64,000 nucleotides of DNA from Thamnaconus septentrionalis. Taxonomy: Eukaryota > Chordata > Actinopteri > Tetraodontiformes > Monacanthidae. The position numbers and the translations under genes are program-made. The notes under the pieces were generated by a model that ran no database searches, had not been told where the DNA came from, and saw only the letters and a program-made list of their open reading frames with translations. Numbering within the stretch: the stretch's first letter is position 1; the number at the start of each line of letters is the position of its first letter. Of this stretch, positions 24,135 through 36,430 are shown piece by piece. The stretch covers positions 24,165,129-24,229,128 of the forward strand of contig CM020505.1 of the NCBI GenBank assembly GCA_009823395.1. The letters are read 5' to 3'.

Positions 24135-24550
24135 TCATTTTCCCCCCGACATTTCCCATTTTCACTGCTATGCCGGCGACACCCAGATCTACCAGTCACT
24201 AGCAGCTGGACAGTAGGTCACCACCAGACCATCACGACCAGTTCCAGATCATCCATCTCCAAACCCCCTCAGTGATGTCATCGCTGGCTGCTTGGTCTCC
24301 ACTCAAACATCTCGCCGTCATTTTGGACGGCAGCCTCTCATTCACATCCCACATCAATAACATCTCACGCACAGCACATTTCCATCCCTGCAATATCCAA
24401 AGATTTTAGCCCCTCCCTCACCCATTTTAGCCCCTCCCTCACCCATGCACTCCACTGAAATCCTCCATTTATATCTATTTTGATTTGCTTGTCCTTTGCA
24501 CATGTAAGGCGACCTTGGGTGAAAGGCCCAACAAATTATGTAATAAGAGG
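24135..24550 (+). mobile_element. L2/CR1-type LINE fossil: RT C-terminus and 3' tail
   Basis: Reading + strand codons from about 24148 gives H-C-Y-A-G-D-T-Q-I-Y (24163-24192), the reverse-transcriptase active-site motif of L2/CR1/Rex-type LINEs, whose normal form has two adjacent aspartates; here the first is glycine. Further on, about 24304-24406 reads L-A-V-I-L-D-G-S-L-S-F-T-S-H-I-N-N-I, the conserved block after the palm. The sequence between them is shortened and frame-broken. Near 24505-24525, GTAAGGCGACCTTGGGTGAA resembles the 3' tail of such elements. It is a dead 5'-truncated copy. Confidence 0.75.
24403..24444 (+). repeat. Perfect 21-bp tandem duplication
   Basis: ATTTTAGCCCCTCCCTCACC plus one base is present twice without mismatch (24403-24423, 24424-24444), inside the 3' part of the LINE fossil. 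Perfect identity implies a recent slip or local duplication after the LINE had decayed. Confidence 0.95.
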
Positions 24551-24865
24551 AAAATAAGGGGAATATAAGTTTCAATAATACTGACCTGCAAAAGAACCAC
24601 CAGAAGAAAAGAAAAGAAAAGAAGAGAAAGACCCCGTCCAGCAAAGAAAATGAGACAAATGAAACATGTTGAGTTTTTGAGAGACTCAGCTGTCACGACT
24701 GTGGCCAGTCTCTGAAATGCAGGGCAAGCCTTCCTCCTTCCACTACAGGAATAGTGACATTTCCATTAAAAGGTCAGCGGTCTTTTCATGTATTTGCCTC
24801 GGCTTTTAGTGCTCACGGAGGAGGTGCAAGAGAATGAAGAGGGAAAGAATTGGGAAGGAGGGAGG

Positions 24866-24908
<43 letters not shown>

Positions 24909-25149
24909 GATTTAGGGATGGAGGTGATGGAGGCAGGACGGCAGCACCAGATGAAAAAAGAGAAAAAGGAGAGCAAAGCCAGAGACTCACTGACGGGCCG
25001 GGGTCACACCCATGAGGCACACACGCCCGCCTCTTATCTCATACAGATACATGAGTATGGTGGTGTACCTGCTCTATGAGGTCAGAAGAAACTCATGTCC
25101 TTGCAAAATGGCAAAACATGCAGAAACATCACTCAGTAATAGGACATTT
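24551..25149. other. Unique sequence with a GA run
   Basis: Purine-rich AAAAG repeats lie near 24605-24630 and a (GGA/GA)n run at 24857-24903. Glu/Arg-rich frames here come from the GA run. No gene was recognised. Confidence 0.6.
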
Positions 25150-25700
25150 TTCTTGACTGAGTACAATTAATTTGTTGTGTGCTTATGAGCAGCGGGCGGC
25201 TGTGACAACAGTCCCGCTGAGGCTGCTTCAAGGTTGTTTATAATAGTCCTTGCTAAGAGGACGTAATCAGACAAACAGATTTTAATGGCGAGCCAATGAA
25301 CCGTCAGACGGTGCATTTAAATCTGCATTTATATGTAAAATAATTCCGCATTAGTATGTGAGGATATCCATTACTGGGCTAATACTTTGAAATGAATGCC
25401 AAAATGAAAGGAGGCCTTTTAGTTCTTTAATTTACTATGTCAAACGCATGAAGTTAAAAGATGCCCCCATTTAGCCGTTTAAATGAGGATGTAGAAATTT
25501 TTCCTCTGAAAATGGATTCAAATAATTTGGCGAGAATAATCATTTAAATAGCAATAAGGAGCCAGAGTGTATCTACTGAGCATAAAATAATTTAGAGTAT
25601 AAATTAAATAGCCCATTACTGCCTTTCATTTCCTTGAGGGAATGGTGGGCACGTCTTTTTTCTGGCTCCCTCGGTAGACGGGCTAATTTCCGGAGGAGGC
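25150..25700. promoter_or_regulatory. Strong candidate conserved non-coding element
   Basis: About 500 bp of repeat-free, AT-rich sequence with many TAAT/ATTA cores and two ATTTAAAT palindromes (25315-25322, 25542-25549), plus several TAATTT/AAATAATTT words. It has no frame structure and no microsatellites, unlike its flanks. This combination is typical of deeply conserved vertebrate enhancers. It is the block I would align first. Confidence 0.5.
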
Positions 25701-26267
25701 TGCCGGAATAAGCGGCGTGCAGCGGCGTGTTCAGCAGGGGAAGTACATGAAAGTCTCCTGTTTTACACAGTGGATCTCATTCTCCATGCTGTCCATATTT
25801 TTGTCTGTCTATCTTGAGACCGGCGCTAAAGCTCCTTAGTCTCACAGCGTTAGGAGAGTGGAAGAGGCCTCGTAAAAGGCGGCTCAACGTGCTTCTTGAG
25901 AATAAATCCAAGTCTAATCTTTGCGCGCTTTACCTGTCAGGGCAGTGGCCACTCAGCGGCCCTCTGCGCCGGGCACAGGCCGTCCCTGAGTCACACAAGT
26001 GCTGGGGTATGTGGTTGATTTTCAACACCTGTCAGCTGACATGCACATATACATTATGTACATACATATATGTATTTATATTTATACATAGATCAGGAAG
26101 AGAAAAACTTGTATAAATATTTCAATACCAAATTGATTCAGATATCACCAGATTAATACAAGGTACCTTTGGCCTCTACTATTGTATTTTAATATTCTTA
26201 AAACACCAAGTCGGAGTAGCACCTCCAAATGTGTTGTCTACTCTCTGACAATGACAACAGAGGCTGC
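25701..26267. other. Unique sequence
   Basis: No gene recognised. TATA/CATA-rich words occur near 26050-26090. Nothing else stands out. Confidence 0.4.
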
Positions 26268-26346
26268 TGATTCAGACTGATTCAGACTATTCAGACTGAT
26301 TCAGACTGATTCAGACTGATTCAGACTGATTCAGACTGATTCAGAC
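26268..26346 (+). repeat. 10-bp tandem repeat (TGATTCAGAC)8
   Basis: Units start at 26268, 26278, 26288 (a 9-bp variant lacking one base), 26297, 26307, 26317, 26327 and 26337. Five consecutive units are perfect. Degenerate copies continue to about 26365. The period is close to one DNA helical turn. Confidence 0.97.
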
Positions 26347-26631
26347 TAAGACTCAGATTCAGACTCTGATTTCTGAGTACGGCCAACTACCGCTGGGGTA
26401 ACGGTTGATACCTCCACACTTGTTCATGCTCCATTCATGAGGGTAACGCCACCTATTGGGAACATGCCGTACAACAGTAGACAGTGTTTTCATCATTTGA
26501 TCAAACTTCCAAAGAAGTCTCTGTATGTGGAGAAGCAAACCAACTAAATACTCCTGAAAGCTTTTCTTTTCCCAATGTGTGTCCACATCATTTCCACTGA
26601 CTCTGGATAAATATATACATATATGTGTATG

Positions 26632-26665
<34 letters not shown>

Positions 26666-26759
26666 CTCAAACACACATTGTGCAGCAGAGCAGCCTGGTG
26701 TCCTTGCTGGAATGTGAGTGCAGGCAGTGAACTCCAGGCAGAGCGGCTCTCCGCTGGCT
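26347..26759. other. Unique sequence with TA array
   Basis: An alternating TA/TG array lies at about 26611-26665. No gene was recognised. Confidence 0.6.
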
Positions 26760-27260
26760 CTTGATTGGCTCTGGGCAGCGTGACGTCAGCGTGGTGGCAC
26801 GGCAGCAGAAGCCGAGGGCCCGTTTGGCCCCGACAGCTGCGTTTGCCCACAGTAATGCACCCTGCTGGCCGGGGCCAAGGCCTCTCTCCTGCTGTCAGCA
26901 CACCGATCGGCTTTCATGGATCATCTCTTATCTGCCGAATCTGTCATTGCCGAGCAGGGCTCCTTTTGGGGGGCTTTAAACCGTGCTGCCATGGTTCACA
27001 GGATCCAACCCCCCAGCCCCATGGATCCTCTGCCCTCTCTCTCTCTCTCTCCTTATTCACCCAGCCAGCCCTCTTTCTTCTTTATCACTCTATCGTGCTC
27101 TCGGCTGCTTGCCGCCGCTGTCCCGCACTTTTGTCTCCACGGTTTGTTTGCATGTGAGTGCAAGACCTGAGAGGATCTGGGCTCTGCGAGGCCTGCCAGG
27201 TCTCCCAGGTCTCCCAGGTCTCGGGCGGTGACGTGTCAGGGAGGGTTTTTTGGAGGAGGC
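26760..27260 (+). promoter_or_regulatory. CCAAT/CRE-containing candidate regulatory segment
   Basis: An inverted CCAAT box (ATTGG, 26764-26768) is followed 12 bases later by a perfect CRE, TGACGTCA (26781-26788). NF-Y and CREB/ATF sites at such close spacing are common in promoters. No TATA box or exon was verified. A short CT run lies at 27033-27052. Confidence 0.3.
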
Positions 27261-28731
27261 TCTTCCCCTCCTTCCTCGCTGTTGTTTGTTTGGACAGATG
27301 CACGCGGCCATCTCTGAACTTGTGTCACTGATCAAAGGAACCGATGATGTAGAACAGATTTATGGGCCGTGTCTCTTCGGGCCCCTTTGCTCCGGCCCTC
27401 ATCCGTTACGCTGAGCCCTCGTCCGTTTGGTTCCGTCGACGGCGCTCTGAACAAGGTGAATTAATCACTGCCGCTCCATCCTGCGCTTTGGCCAGGTGGC
27501 CTGCTGGCCTCCAGACATCCACGCAGGCCAAAGTGGCCCCCTGGCGCAGGTCTTCTCACAGGGTCTGCTCATTGTCTGCCTTGTCAAGCCTGGGGTGACT
27601 TCAACAGGTCGGCCGAGGCCTCCTGGGAATTTGTTAACTTGGAAACAACAAGGGCCGTTTGAGTCGTGGAGACGGTGGAAGATCTCACTCTCCAAGGGCT
27701 CCTGTATTAGATGTAAATCCGCCACATTCTTGCACCAACTTGTACATGTTTAATAAATAAGCAAGAAAGGAACAAATGAAAACACTTCAATCAGTCAAGA
27801 ACTATAGACAATAGAAATACTATTAACGTGTTTGAAAAAGTTTCCCATGTATCAGCTAATAAATGCACCTGGTTTTGCCATTGATAACTTTCGGCAAATA
27901 TGCCTCCTCCTCCTCCTCCCTCCTCCCTCCCCCCCCTCCTCCTCCCCTCCTCCTCCCCCACCTCCTCCTGTTACCCTCAGTCTCCTACGAGCGCCCAGTG
28001 ATTGATTTCAAACAGAGAGTGGCTCACTGTGCTGGTAAAGGATGAAGGGGAGAGCGGCTTAAGTGGTACCGTGTGTCAGGCAGGTTAAGCAAAGCGTTTC
28101 ACACGGGCTTTTACAGCTCAAGACAGCGTCTTTGTGCTTGAAACAAATGCTGAAAGTGACTCTAGAGGGTAATGGCGACGCACAAGTTTGGAGGGGAGGA
28201 GCTTGTTTGTCATGCCGCGCTGTTCTCTCCTTGAAAAAGTTTCAGAGGTGAAGGCCAGACGCTGGAAGCAGCCACACAGAGCTCCACTCTGGCAGGTACA
28301 ACATGTTGCCGTGTGTGCGTCCACTTCGCTGAGCTCTGCTCAGCATGGACTCACTTTGGAGTTCTTTGTCCAGACATTAGTAGGTTTAAAAAAACAGTGA
28401 CCTCTGCAAATCACCATTATATTGCCGGGCCACAGCGGGCTGAGCGTGGCCGTTATCGCAGTCTGGGAGTGAGGTCAGGAGGTCAAGTGCCAAAGCACAG
28501 TGTCATGGAATACAGAGTCAAATGATGGAGCATGTGTGCTTGAAGAGACTAACAGATGCAGGGAGTGTGTGTGTGTGTGTGTGTGTGGGGGGGGGGGTCC
28601 AGACACAGACGCACACAAAGTCAAAGTCATTTCTAAGGTGAAATCTTAAGCAAACACATGTTGACATACAGACTACAAGTTCATTCCAAGGTGAGGAGAC
28701 ACGGAGGAGGAAAGCAGCTCTGATGAACAGG
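27261..28731. other. Unique sequence with CTCC and GT/G runs
   Basis: A polypyrimidine CTCC-rich run at 27903-27970 and a (GT)n plus poly-G run at 28567-28597 interrupt unique sequence. Several 70-90 codon frames have no recognisable domain. Confidence 0.5.
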
Positions 28732-29590
<859 letters not shown>

Positions 29591-30960
29591 GGCCGTATTT
29601 ATGGCGCACTTTAGTGAATACATTACGCCCTGTCACAATGAAATAAGTGACATACTTACACGCGGCGGAGGAGTCGCTCCAAAGGGGGGCGAGCGCCGGC
29701 CAAGGGAGAGATAACAGCGGCGGTAATTAGTACATTCATCTTTTTTATGATATCATTTTTCAGACATATATGATCACAATGTAAATTAGAAATAAGGAGG
29801 GACCGGCGCAAAATGGAATTCATCTGGAGCGGGTCAATCGCTCTACAATAGCGGCGCTGGGAGGCCAGGTGTAATTTACGGCGGTGGCGGTGGCGGTGGC
29901 GGCGGCGGCGGCGGCGGCGGCAGCGCCGGGCCCCTCCCTGGCTGCGGCAGTGCACCTGGCAGCGGCTGATACCCTGCTGCTCCACACAGCTGCTGGGCCT
30001 CCGCTCACACTGATAACACTCTCATCTCCAAATGAGATTCATTTACTACACAGCAAAAGGAGGAAACGGCAAGAAAAGACAGAGGAGAGAAAGCTGCCCC
30101 CCCGGTCTCCTGTGATTCCAGCCTGAGCACTTACTGTAATGACATTCTATGGATTATTGATTTTTGATTTGGTTTTTCTGCACGGCAGATGCCCCCCGTT
30201 TTAGCGCAGCCATTACCTCCGTAACGATTAGAAACAAAAAGTTAATTATGTAATTATAAAGCCAATAACAGCCTATGCTGGTTTACCCTGCTTTAGTCGC
30301 TTTAAACATTATCTCTCGTGTGCACATCATAACAGGCGGAATGCGAGGAGAGGAGATTAACGCCTTGGAAAGCAGATGCAGAATTTAATTCTCCAGTCCG
30401 CCGCTGCCTGGGAAACCATTAAGTAATCACAACATTCTCCCTCCATTAAATTCACGGCTGCCACTTTGCACACAAAGGGAAGGAAGGGGGAAGAAGAGGT
30501 GGCTGCAGAGCGCTGCCATTTTTATTGACTGTAACGCCGGGCCCTGCCTGCAGGCACAGATGAATAAAGCTGTTAAACGGGCTCCCTCAATCTGTCAGAA
30601 AATGAAAAGTTTGAGTGGGCAAAAATAAAAAGGAGGGAGATATGTCGCGATGTGTAAGGGCCGATAAGGCCGAGTGGGAGCGCGGCTGCAGAATAAATGG
30701 GGGAGCAAAGAGATGCACCTGATATTTCCCCATTATTTTCAGTCATTTTACTCCACCGCAAATGATTTTCCGTCCCCAGCAGCCAAGAGATAAGGCCGGC
30801 GGAGAGGAAGCGGCTGCACTGCACTGCACTGCACTGCACTCCGCTGCACTGCACTGGACTTGCAGCAAAGGGATTAAAAAGACACACGTGTGCAGGCCTC
30901 ACTTTGAGCAAGGCGTGTGCCCAGGCCATGTGGAAACATACTGGAGACCTAGCAGCGCAC
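29591..30960. promoter_or_regulatory. Candidate conserved non-coding cluster
   Basis: Long unique sequence with GGCGGTAATTAGTAC near 29720, TTAATTATGTAATTATAAAG near 30241 and several CATTAAATTC-type words. It is interrupted by a (GGCGGT)/(GGC)n run (29878-29922) and a (GCACT)n run (30814-30856). The unique parts look like several adjacent enhancers; inference only. Confidence 0.4.
30814..30856 (+). repeat. (GCACT)n pentanucleotide repeat
   Basis: About eight GCACT units with one CCGCT interruption. The Cys-Ser-Ala type frames here are artefacts of the repeat. Confidence 0.93.
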
Positions 30961-31720
30961 AGTGAGCGGGACTAATTACCTCGGGATCGGGAGGATGTAT
31001 GAGGAATTAGCGTGGCCTTGGAATGATATTTATTTCATGTGAAGCACAGAAGCTGGTTGAAGCAGCCCTGGAGGCACAGAGGTCAAAGGGTCGCTCTTCT
31101 CCTGTAAAGCAGCACTTAAGGGCAGTGGGGGAGGGGGGTTCTGCTCTGATTAATTGGCTAATTCATTATTTTGGTGAAGTCGTTTAGGAAGACGGTGGCT
31201 GGAAGCAGGCCTGTAACCTGAGGGCCCTGCTGCAGCTCCAGATGAAGGAGGAGGAGGAGCAGGAGGAGGGCAGGAGGAGGAGCAGGAGGAAGACTGTGGC
31301 CAATGCCAGATAACAACATCAAATGAAGTGGGAACAAACACTCGTCTATGCAGAGCGGAGTGGCTGCGCTGGCAGGGGAACAAGGACAGAGAAAAAAAAA
31401 CATAAAAATGTCAAAACAAAAGCACGCATATAGCGCCACACAGACGGCCTTTGATTTGGAATGAGTTGGGACGTGTCGGGAATGATGGAGCAACGGGCCA
31501 TAGGTGTGCCCGCGCCTCGTATTGACACACGTTAATCCGACATGGAAGTTGAGGTATGTGCTATTGACTGCGCTGCTGAATGGAGGGGTTGTGTGTTAAA
31601 GGCCAATATGCCGTATTTAGATAAGCTTGACTTCAAAGTGGCTGTCATCATCTATCAAGCTCTCTGGGTTATCAGGCTTGGGGGCTATCTTTGGCCCGGG
31701 TCCGACGGGTCCGATTGTCG

Positions 31721-31722
<2 letters not shown>
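30961..31722. other. Unique sequence with GGA-rich patch
   Basis: A GGA/GCA purine patch lies at 31240-31290. No gene was recognised. Confidence 0.5.
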
Positions 31723-31758
<36 letters not shown>

Positions 31759-31840
31759 ACACGGCGTTTTTCATGCTATATTTACACGTGCTGCTTTTAA
31801 AAGCACTTCCTTCTCGTCCTTGGATACCCCGCTCAAAAAA

Positions 31841-31889
<49 letters not shown>

Positions 31890-31954
31890 AGCAGGCCGAG
31901 CTTCTCTTCAGTCCCATACATGGCCCAGTGTGTGTGTGTGTGTGTGTGTGTGTG
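31723..31954. repeat. GT / CA / GT microsatellite triplet
   Basis: (GT)n at 31723-31752, (CA)n at 31842-31882 and (GT)n at 31928-31954 lie within 230 bp. The central CA run is complementary to both flanking GT runs, so alternative hairpins are possible. Confidence 0.95.
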
Positions 31955-32591
31955 CCAGCCTGTTGCTGCACTCCCCTCCTCTGCTGTCCATCAGCCTCTT
32001 CCCAGTGGGCCCCCAGTGGCCCCCAAGGGCCCCCAGGGGCCCGGCAGCCCCCCCGCTCCCTCCTCACTCAGCGTAAATGCCAGGATCAGGTTTGGGGAAG
32101 GCAGCAGTTTTTGTGTACAGTGGACAGCTGCTACATTCCAGATAAGAGCTGAATGTAAAGCGGCGACAAAGGCAGCGAGCGCGGCGCTCGGGCTTCTTCT
32201 CCTCTTCTCTCTCTCTGCCCACGGACGAGCTTCTCACTCAGGCCCAAACGCTTTGCTTCTACAAGCGTCCGCACAATATCACAACAGCACTGGCAGGGAA
32301 TAACAGGCAAAGCATCTGCTTCCTGTTCAGACCTGTTCAGCCCCCCCCCGAGGCTCGATGTGTTACATCAGACACTGAAGAAGCCAGCAGCGTGATGGAT
32401 TCCATTCAGAGGTTCATATCTGAGGACACTTGTCAGTGAGGAGAGAAGAACAAGGAGGAATCTGGGGAAGCTTTTTGCAAAACTGCTTCACACAAACTGG
32501 CCAGCGGTGTGGCACTGCACAAGAGTGATCTGCATCACGGGAATAAAAGTCTTGTCTTCATGAAGCGGCTGCACTGTCTCGTGACTCTGAC

Positions 32592-32595
<4 letters not shown>
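31955..32595. other. Unique sequence
   Basis: GGGCCCCCA-type repeats near 32005-32042 and a C run near 32340. No gene was recognised. Confidence 0.45.
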
Positions 32596-32596
<1 letters not shown>

Positions 32597-32656
<60 letters not shown>

Positions 32657-32943
32657 GCGCTGAAAGCCGTTTTCAGCAGCATCTGCTTTATAGAGCTGTA
32701 TGATCACCATAGCAGACATTCTGTCTTTCAACAACTCCTAAATTCCTCAAGGACCCCCCCCCCCCCCCACCACCACCACCTGACCTAGAAGATCCCTACA
32801 ACACTTGGTCCCAGCGCTCCGTGGGACGGCAACGTGCTCAAACAAGGTGGCATTTCCCCGACACTCCAGCAGCCGAGTGCACTAGAAAATAATTGCTTAA
32901 GCAAACAACCCCAGGATCTAATTATTTTGCTAGTGTAAGGTCA

Positions 32944-33003
<60 letters not shown>

Positions 33004-33069
33004 GCCACGCCGCACACTCAAGAAGTTGAGCGACTCAAACGAGCACACACACACACACACACACACACA
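32597..33069. repeat. CA, GA and CA microsatellite cluster
   Basis: (CA)n at 32597-32654, poly-C near 32755-32769, (GA)n at 32947-33001 and (CA)n at 33044-33069, separated by short unique sequence. Confidence 0.95.
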
Positions 33070-33672
33070 AGGCACAATGCGCACACACAAAAGCGTGTGA
33101 CACCAGGAATGTGCTCTCTGGATTGGTCCTCGAGTGGCTTTTTCTTGCGCAGGTCAAAGCTCCCACCCAGCGGCCCGGCAGAAAGGATGGGAAAACTAAT
33201 GACTACAATAGACTGTTTGCATTTTTCTTGGCTCCTGAAAGACACAAAGAACAAGGCCTGTGACAAGCTCCATTATATGCTGGCCCTGCCACTGAGGAGA
33301 CAGCTCCTGCTGCACACATGAAAGTGGCTGTGTGTGTGTGTGTGTGTGTGGAGGGGGCTGAAGAATGGAGAGTGTGCGAGGGTGCTGTGTGTGTGTGTGT
33401 GTGTGTGGTGGAGATGGCAGGTGATGAGGACGGTCCCGCCCCCTGCTGCCATAACCCAGTGTCGCGTGGAGCTACGAACCCATCAGCACAAAGACAAATT
33501 ATCGCAGGGGGAATTTCACGGACAGGAAGAATCTGTCACCGAGAAGACGCCCCCCCCCCCGCCCCCTCAGCCCCCCCTCCCAGGGACTTCACACAGCCAT
33601 TATGAGCTTCTTTAAGGAGGGAGGATTCAGTGAGAGGCCGGCGCCCAACAATCCCGGAGCCGTGATGGATGG
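33070..33672. other. Unique sequence with GT runs
   Basis: Two short (GT)n runs lie at about 33331-33350 and 33387-33407, with a C-rich run near 33550. No gene was recognised. Confidence 0.5.
33434..33452 (-). promoter_or_regulatory. CTCF-like motif
   Basis: The minus strand reads ATGGCAGCAGGGGGCGGGA, which matches most CTCF core positions, including the CAGGGGGCG block. Motif match only. Confidence 0.42.
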
Positions 33673-33869
33673 ATGAGGAGGAGGAGGAGGAGGAGGAGGA
33701 GGGGGAGGAGGAGGAGGAGGTGTGGGTCAGAAGTTAGAGAGGGAGTTCCTCCGCTTTCACTATTTCATACTGTCTGACTGACTGTGAAGCCCTCAAGAGC
33801 CGTGGCTCTGCTCCTCCTCCTCCTCCTCCTCCTCCCCCTACTCTTCCTCCTCCTCCTCCTCCTCCTCCC
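33673..33869. repeat. Inverted GAG / CTC trinucleotide arrays
   Basis: A (GAG)n purine array (33673-33721) and a (CTC)n array (33810-33869) face each other across about 90 bp. A small hairpin (AGAGCC..GGCTCT, 33796-33809) sits at the inner edge of the second array. The two arrays can base-pair on one strand. Confidence 0.9.
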
Positions 33870-34270
33870 AAACGCTTTTCTCTTATTTATTTGAGAGGAG
33901 ATCAGAGCCCGCGAGGGCAAAACAGCAAGAGATTCAAGCAAAGATGTTTGTGATCAGTTGTGCTCATGATGTCCCTGCAACCCTGAGTGCGGCAGGGAGC
34001 GGCTACTGAATGCTTTGGGAAGGCAACGTTCCGCCTAAACACGTCACAAGGTGGCAAAGTCCTTTGTCTGAAAGGAAGACAAAGATGATGATGATGATCA
34101 GATAATAATGCCAACAAGTCGTGCGCTGGCTGACTCCACTCTGCAGAAAGTTTCCTGCGCCGTGCAGTCGCTGCGTTGGCTCTCTGATTTGAGTGGAGTT
34201 GGGTGACGTCCTCGTCCGCCGCCTCCGTCCCTGGCACGGCGCCTCGGACAAGTTGGAGCGCTCCCAGCCC
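33870..34270. other. Unique sequence
   Basis: A short (GAT)n run lies near 34086-34097. No gene was recognised. Confidence 0.45.
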
Positions 34271-35220
34271 GCAGCGAGAACAATCCCGCTATCATAAATA
34301 ATGCCGCTCAATTGGGTATTAGGTGCGCTTAGAGAGTTAGATTTATAAATTAAAGCTTTGTGTTTAATTGGCAACTCCTCCCGTGAGAGTTGAGAGTGTG
34401 TTTAACGTGCGCTTCGCGGCTCCACTTGGCATTAAGCCTCTGGACACACAGGCAACAGTTGTTGGAGAGATGCGGGCAAACACATGATGTCAGGACTGCA
34501 AAGAAAGGCTGTTCCAACAGGAGGTTTGCTGTTCGCGCTCCATGGATGTCATTTATCCTGGATATTAAAGTGCTTACCGCAGAGCTTGTACTTTCGCCCC
34601 CAAATGGAAATGTGAGCACAAGAGCCCTTTTAAGTTCTTGCAAGACTTTCCACTCCTATATCCAAGCACATCATCACTAATTTAAGGAACAAAGTGAGCC
34701 AAAGCTCCAGAGAAAACAAACAGGGAAAAGCGAGCACGTTCAAAGCAATTTGGCTTCAAGAAAAGTTTTGACGGGAGGATAACTTTTCTTTCTTTTTCAT
34801 TTTTTCTTTTTTTTTGCTCCAGTGTTCTTGTGACGGCGATGAAAAATGAGAGGAATTTAAAGGCCTGGTATGTGAGCGATGCTAATCCTCACTTTTCTGA
34901 TGCCTCACATTTTTCTGATACTGGCTGTGATGTCCGAGTCAAATCATGTATCCACGTCTTGTGTGCCACATTGCAGTTTTAATACAATATGTACACAGGC
35001 AAAAAATAAAATGTAAAGAATTAATGCATGTCATTGGAAAATGAAAATGTAAGAATTTATTTGTAAATCTGACAAAGTTTGCATATCTGTACTTTTTTGT
35101 TCCATTAAAAACAAAAACAAAAAACAAAAACAAACATATATATATATACACTTGAAGTGAAATGTGAATTTGTATGGTTATGGTAAACATAAAATGAAAA
35201 CAACGTAGACTGAATAACTC
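34271..35220. promoter_or_regulatory. Candidate conserved non-coding block, AT-rich
   Basis: Unique AT-rich sequence with TAAATTAAAGC near 34349 and TTCATTTTT tracts. An (AAAAAC)n-like run at 35104-35135 and a short TA run follow. It is enhancer-like in composition, and no frame structure is visible. Confidence 0.33.
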
Positions 35221-36186
35221 CCTTCAGTACATTGTTGGCAAAACACACGTCTGCTGTCACTCATCAACAGACGTCCCCTCCTTCCTCTCACTCTCATTCA
35301 CACATCATGTGCCATCATGCTCAATATTTTATAACACGTTGTATTACAACAACTCATTCTCATTCAGAGTGTACGCATGTATCCAAACATCTAAGCCAAT
35401 AATGGGAACAATGGGGCTTTAAGTTGTTTGGTGGAAAGAAGCCACGTCCATTGTGCTCCCAGATATCATTCCAATTGAACCATTATGACACCGCCTTTTA
35501 AATTGGCCTCGGCCGACACAAAAGAGCAGTGGCCCTTTAACAAACGCGCAGGGGATTATTCTATTCCCTGCACTGCGGACCCCGCAGCCTTTCTCCTCTC
35601 TTTCACACAGGGGCATGAACTTGGATGGGTCCTGCTTTTCCCCCTGCTGAACACCACATTTTAAACACACACTCACAATTGGTGGGATTAACCCGCTGGC
35701 TGGCCCCGCCGCGGGGAGCGCCGCTGTGGACTCTGCAACCCGGCCATTGAGGGCGAGCGGCCGGCGGAGGTGCATGCTAACTGGATCATGTTCTGTGAGA
35801 AGGAAAACAGAGGAGGGGGAGAGGGAGAGAAAGGACAAGTGTCCCTAACTTTTCTCATGTCACTTTCTCTCACAGAACCCGGCGCCGATGGGTGCGGGCC
35901 TCACTTAAAAAAGAGCCTCCTTTGAACTGGATTCATGGTCCCATTAGCATAAGCAGATTTGCTGTGGGGAGAATGGAGGGGTATTGCGGCCGGTCATTAA
36001 TATGCCAGCTAATTCAGCGCATTGTAAGCCCATTGATGCTGCACTAAAGGCCAGTTATCCCATTGCCATTGTTTAGGCCCGGACCAGTTCTCAGCACTTG
36101 TTACAAATTACATACTTAATTGATTTAAAATCTGCCATAAACTGTACACTGAGGGGGAGATATGGCGACGACGCACTGCTGAGTGG

Positions 36187-36223
<37 letters not shown>

Positions 36224-36430
36224 TGTCCCCCTAATAAATGAATGGCCCTGCACACAGCTAGTTAGTGGGCTAGTTAGTAGCAGTGGGCTTTAACTTGTCA
36301 GCGCTGCTGGTTTTACACCACGACACATTTTCAACACATTTGAGGGCTGATTGTTTTCTTTTTTAAAGCGTGACTCCCAGCGCCGGCCGCTCCCATCATC
36401 AGCTTTCCAAAGCTAACCGGTGATTACCGC
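35221..36430. promoter_or_regulatory. Candidate conserved non-coding cluster
   Basis: The segment 35980-36170 is repeat-free, with CATTAATATGCCAGCTAATTC and ACTTAATTGATTTAAAATC words. It is among the more enhancer-like stretches. A 29-base poly-T tract (36192-36220) ends it abruptly. Conservation is unverified. Confidence 0.42.
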
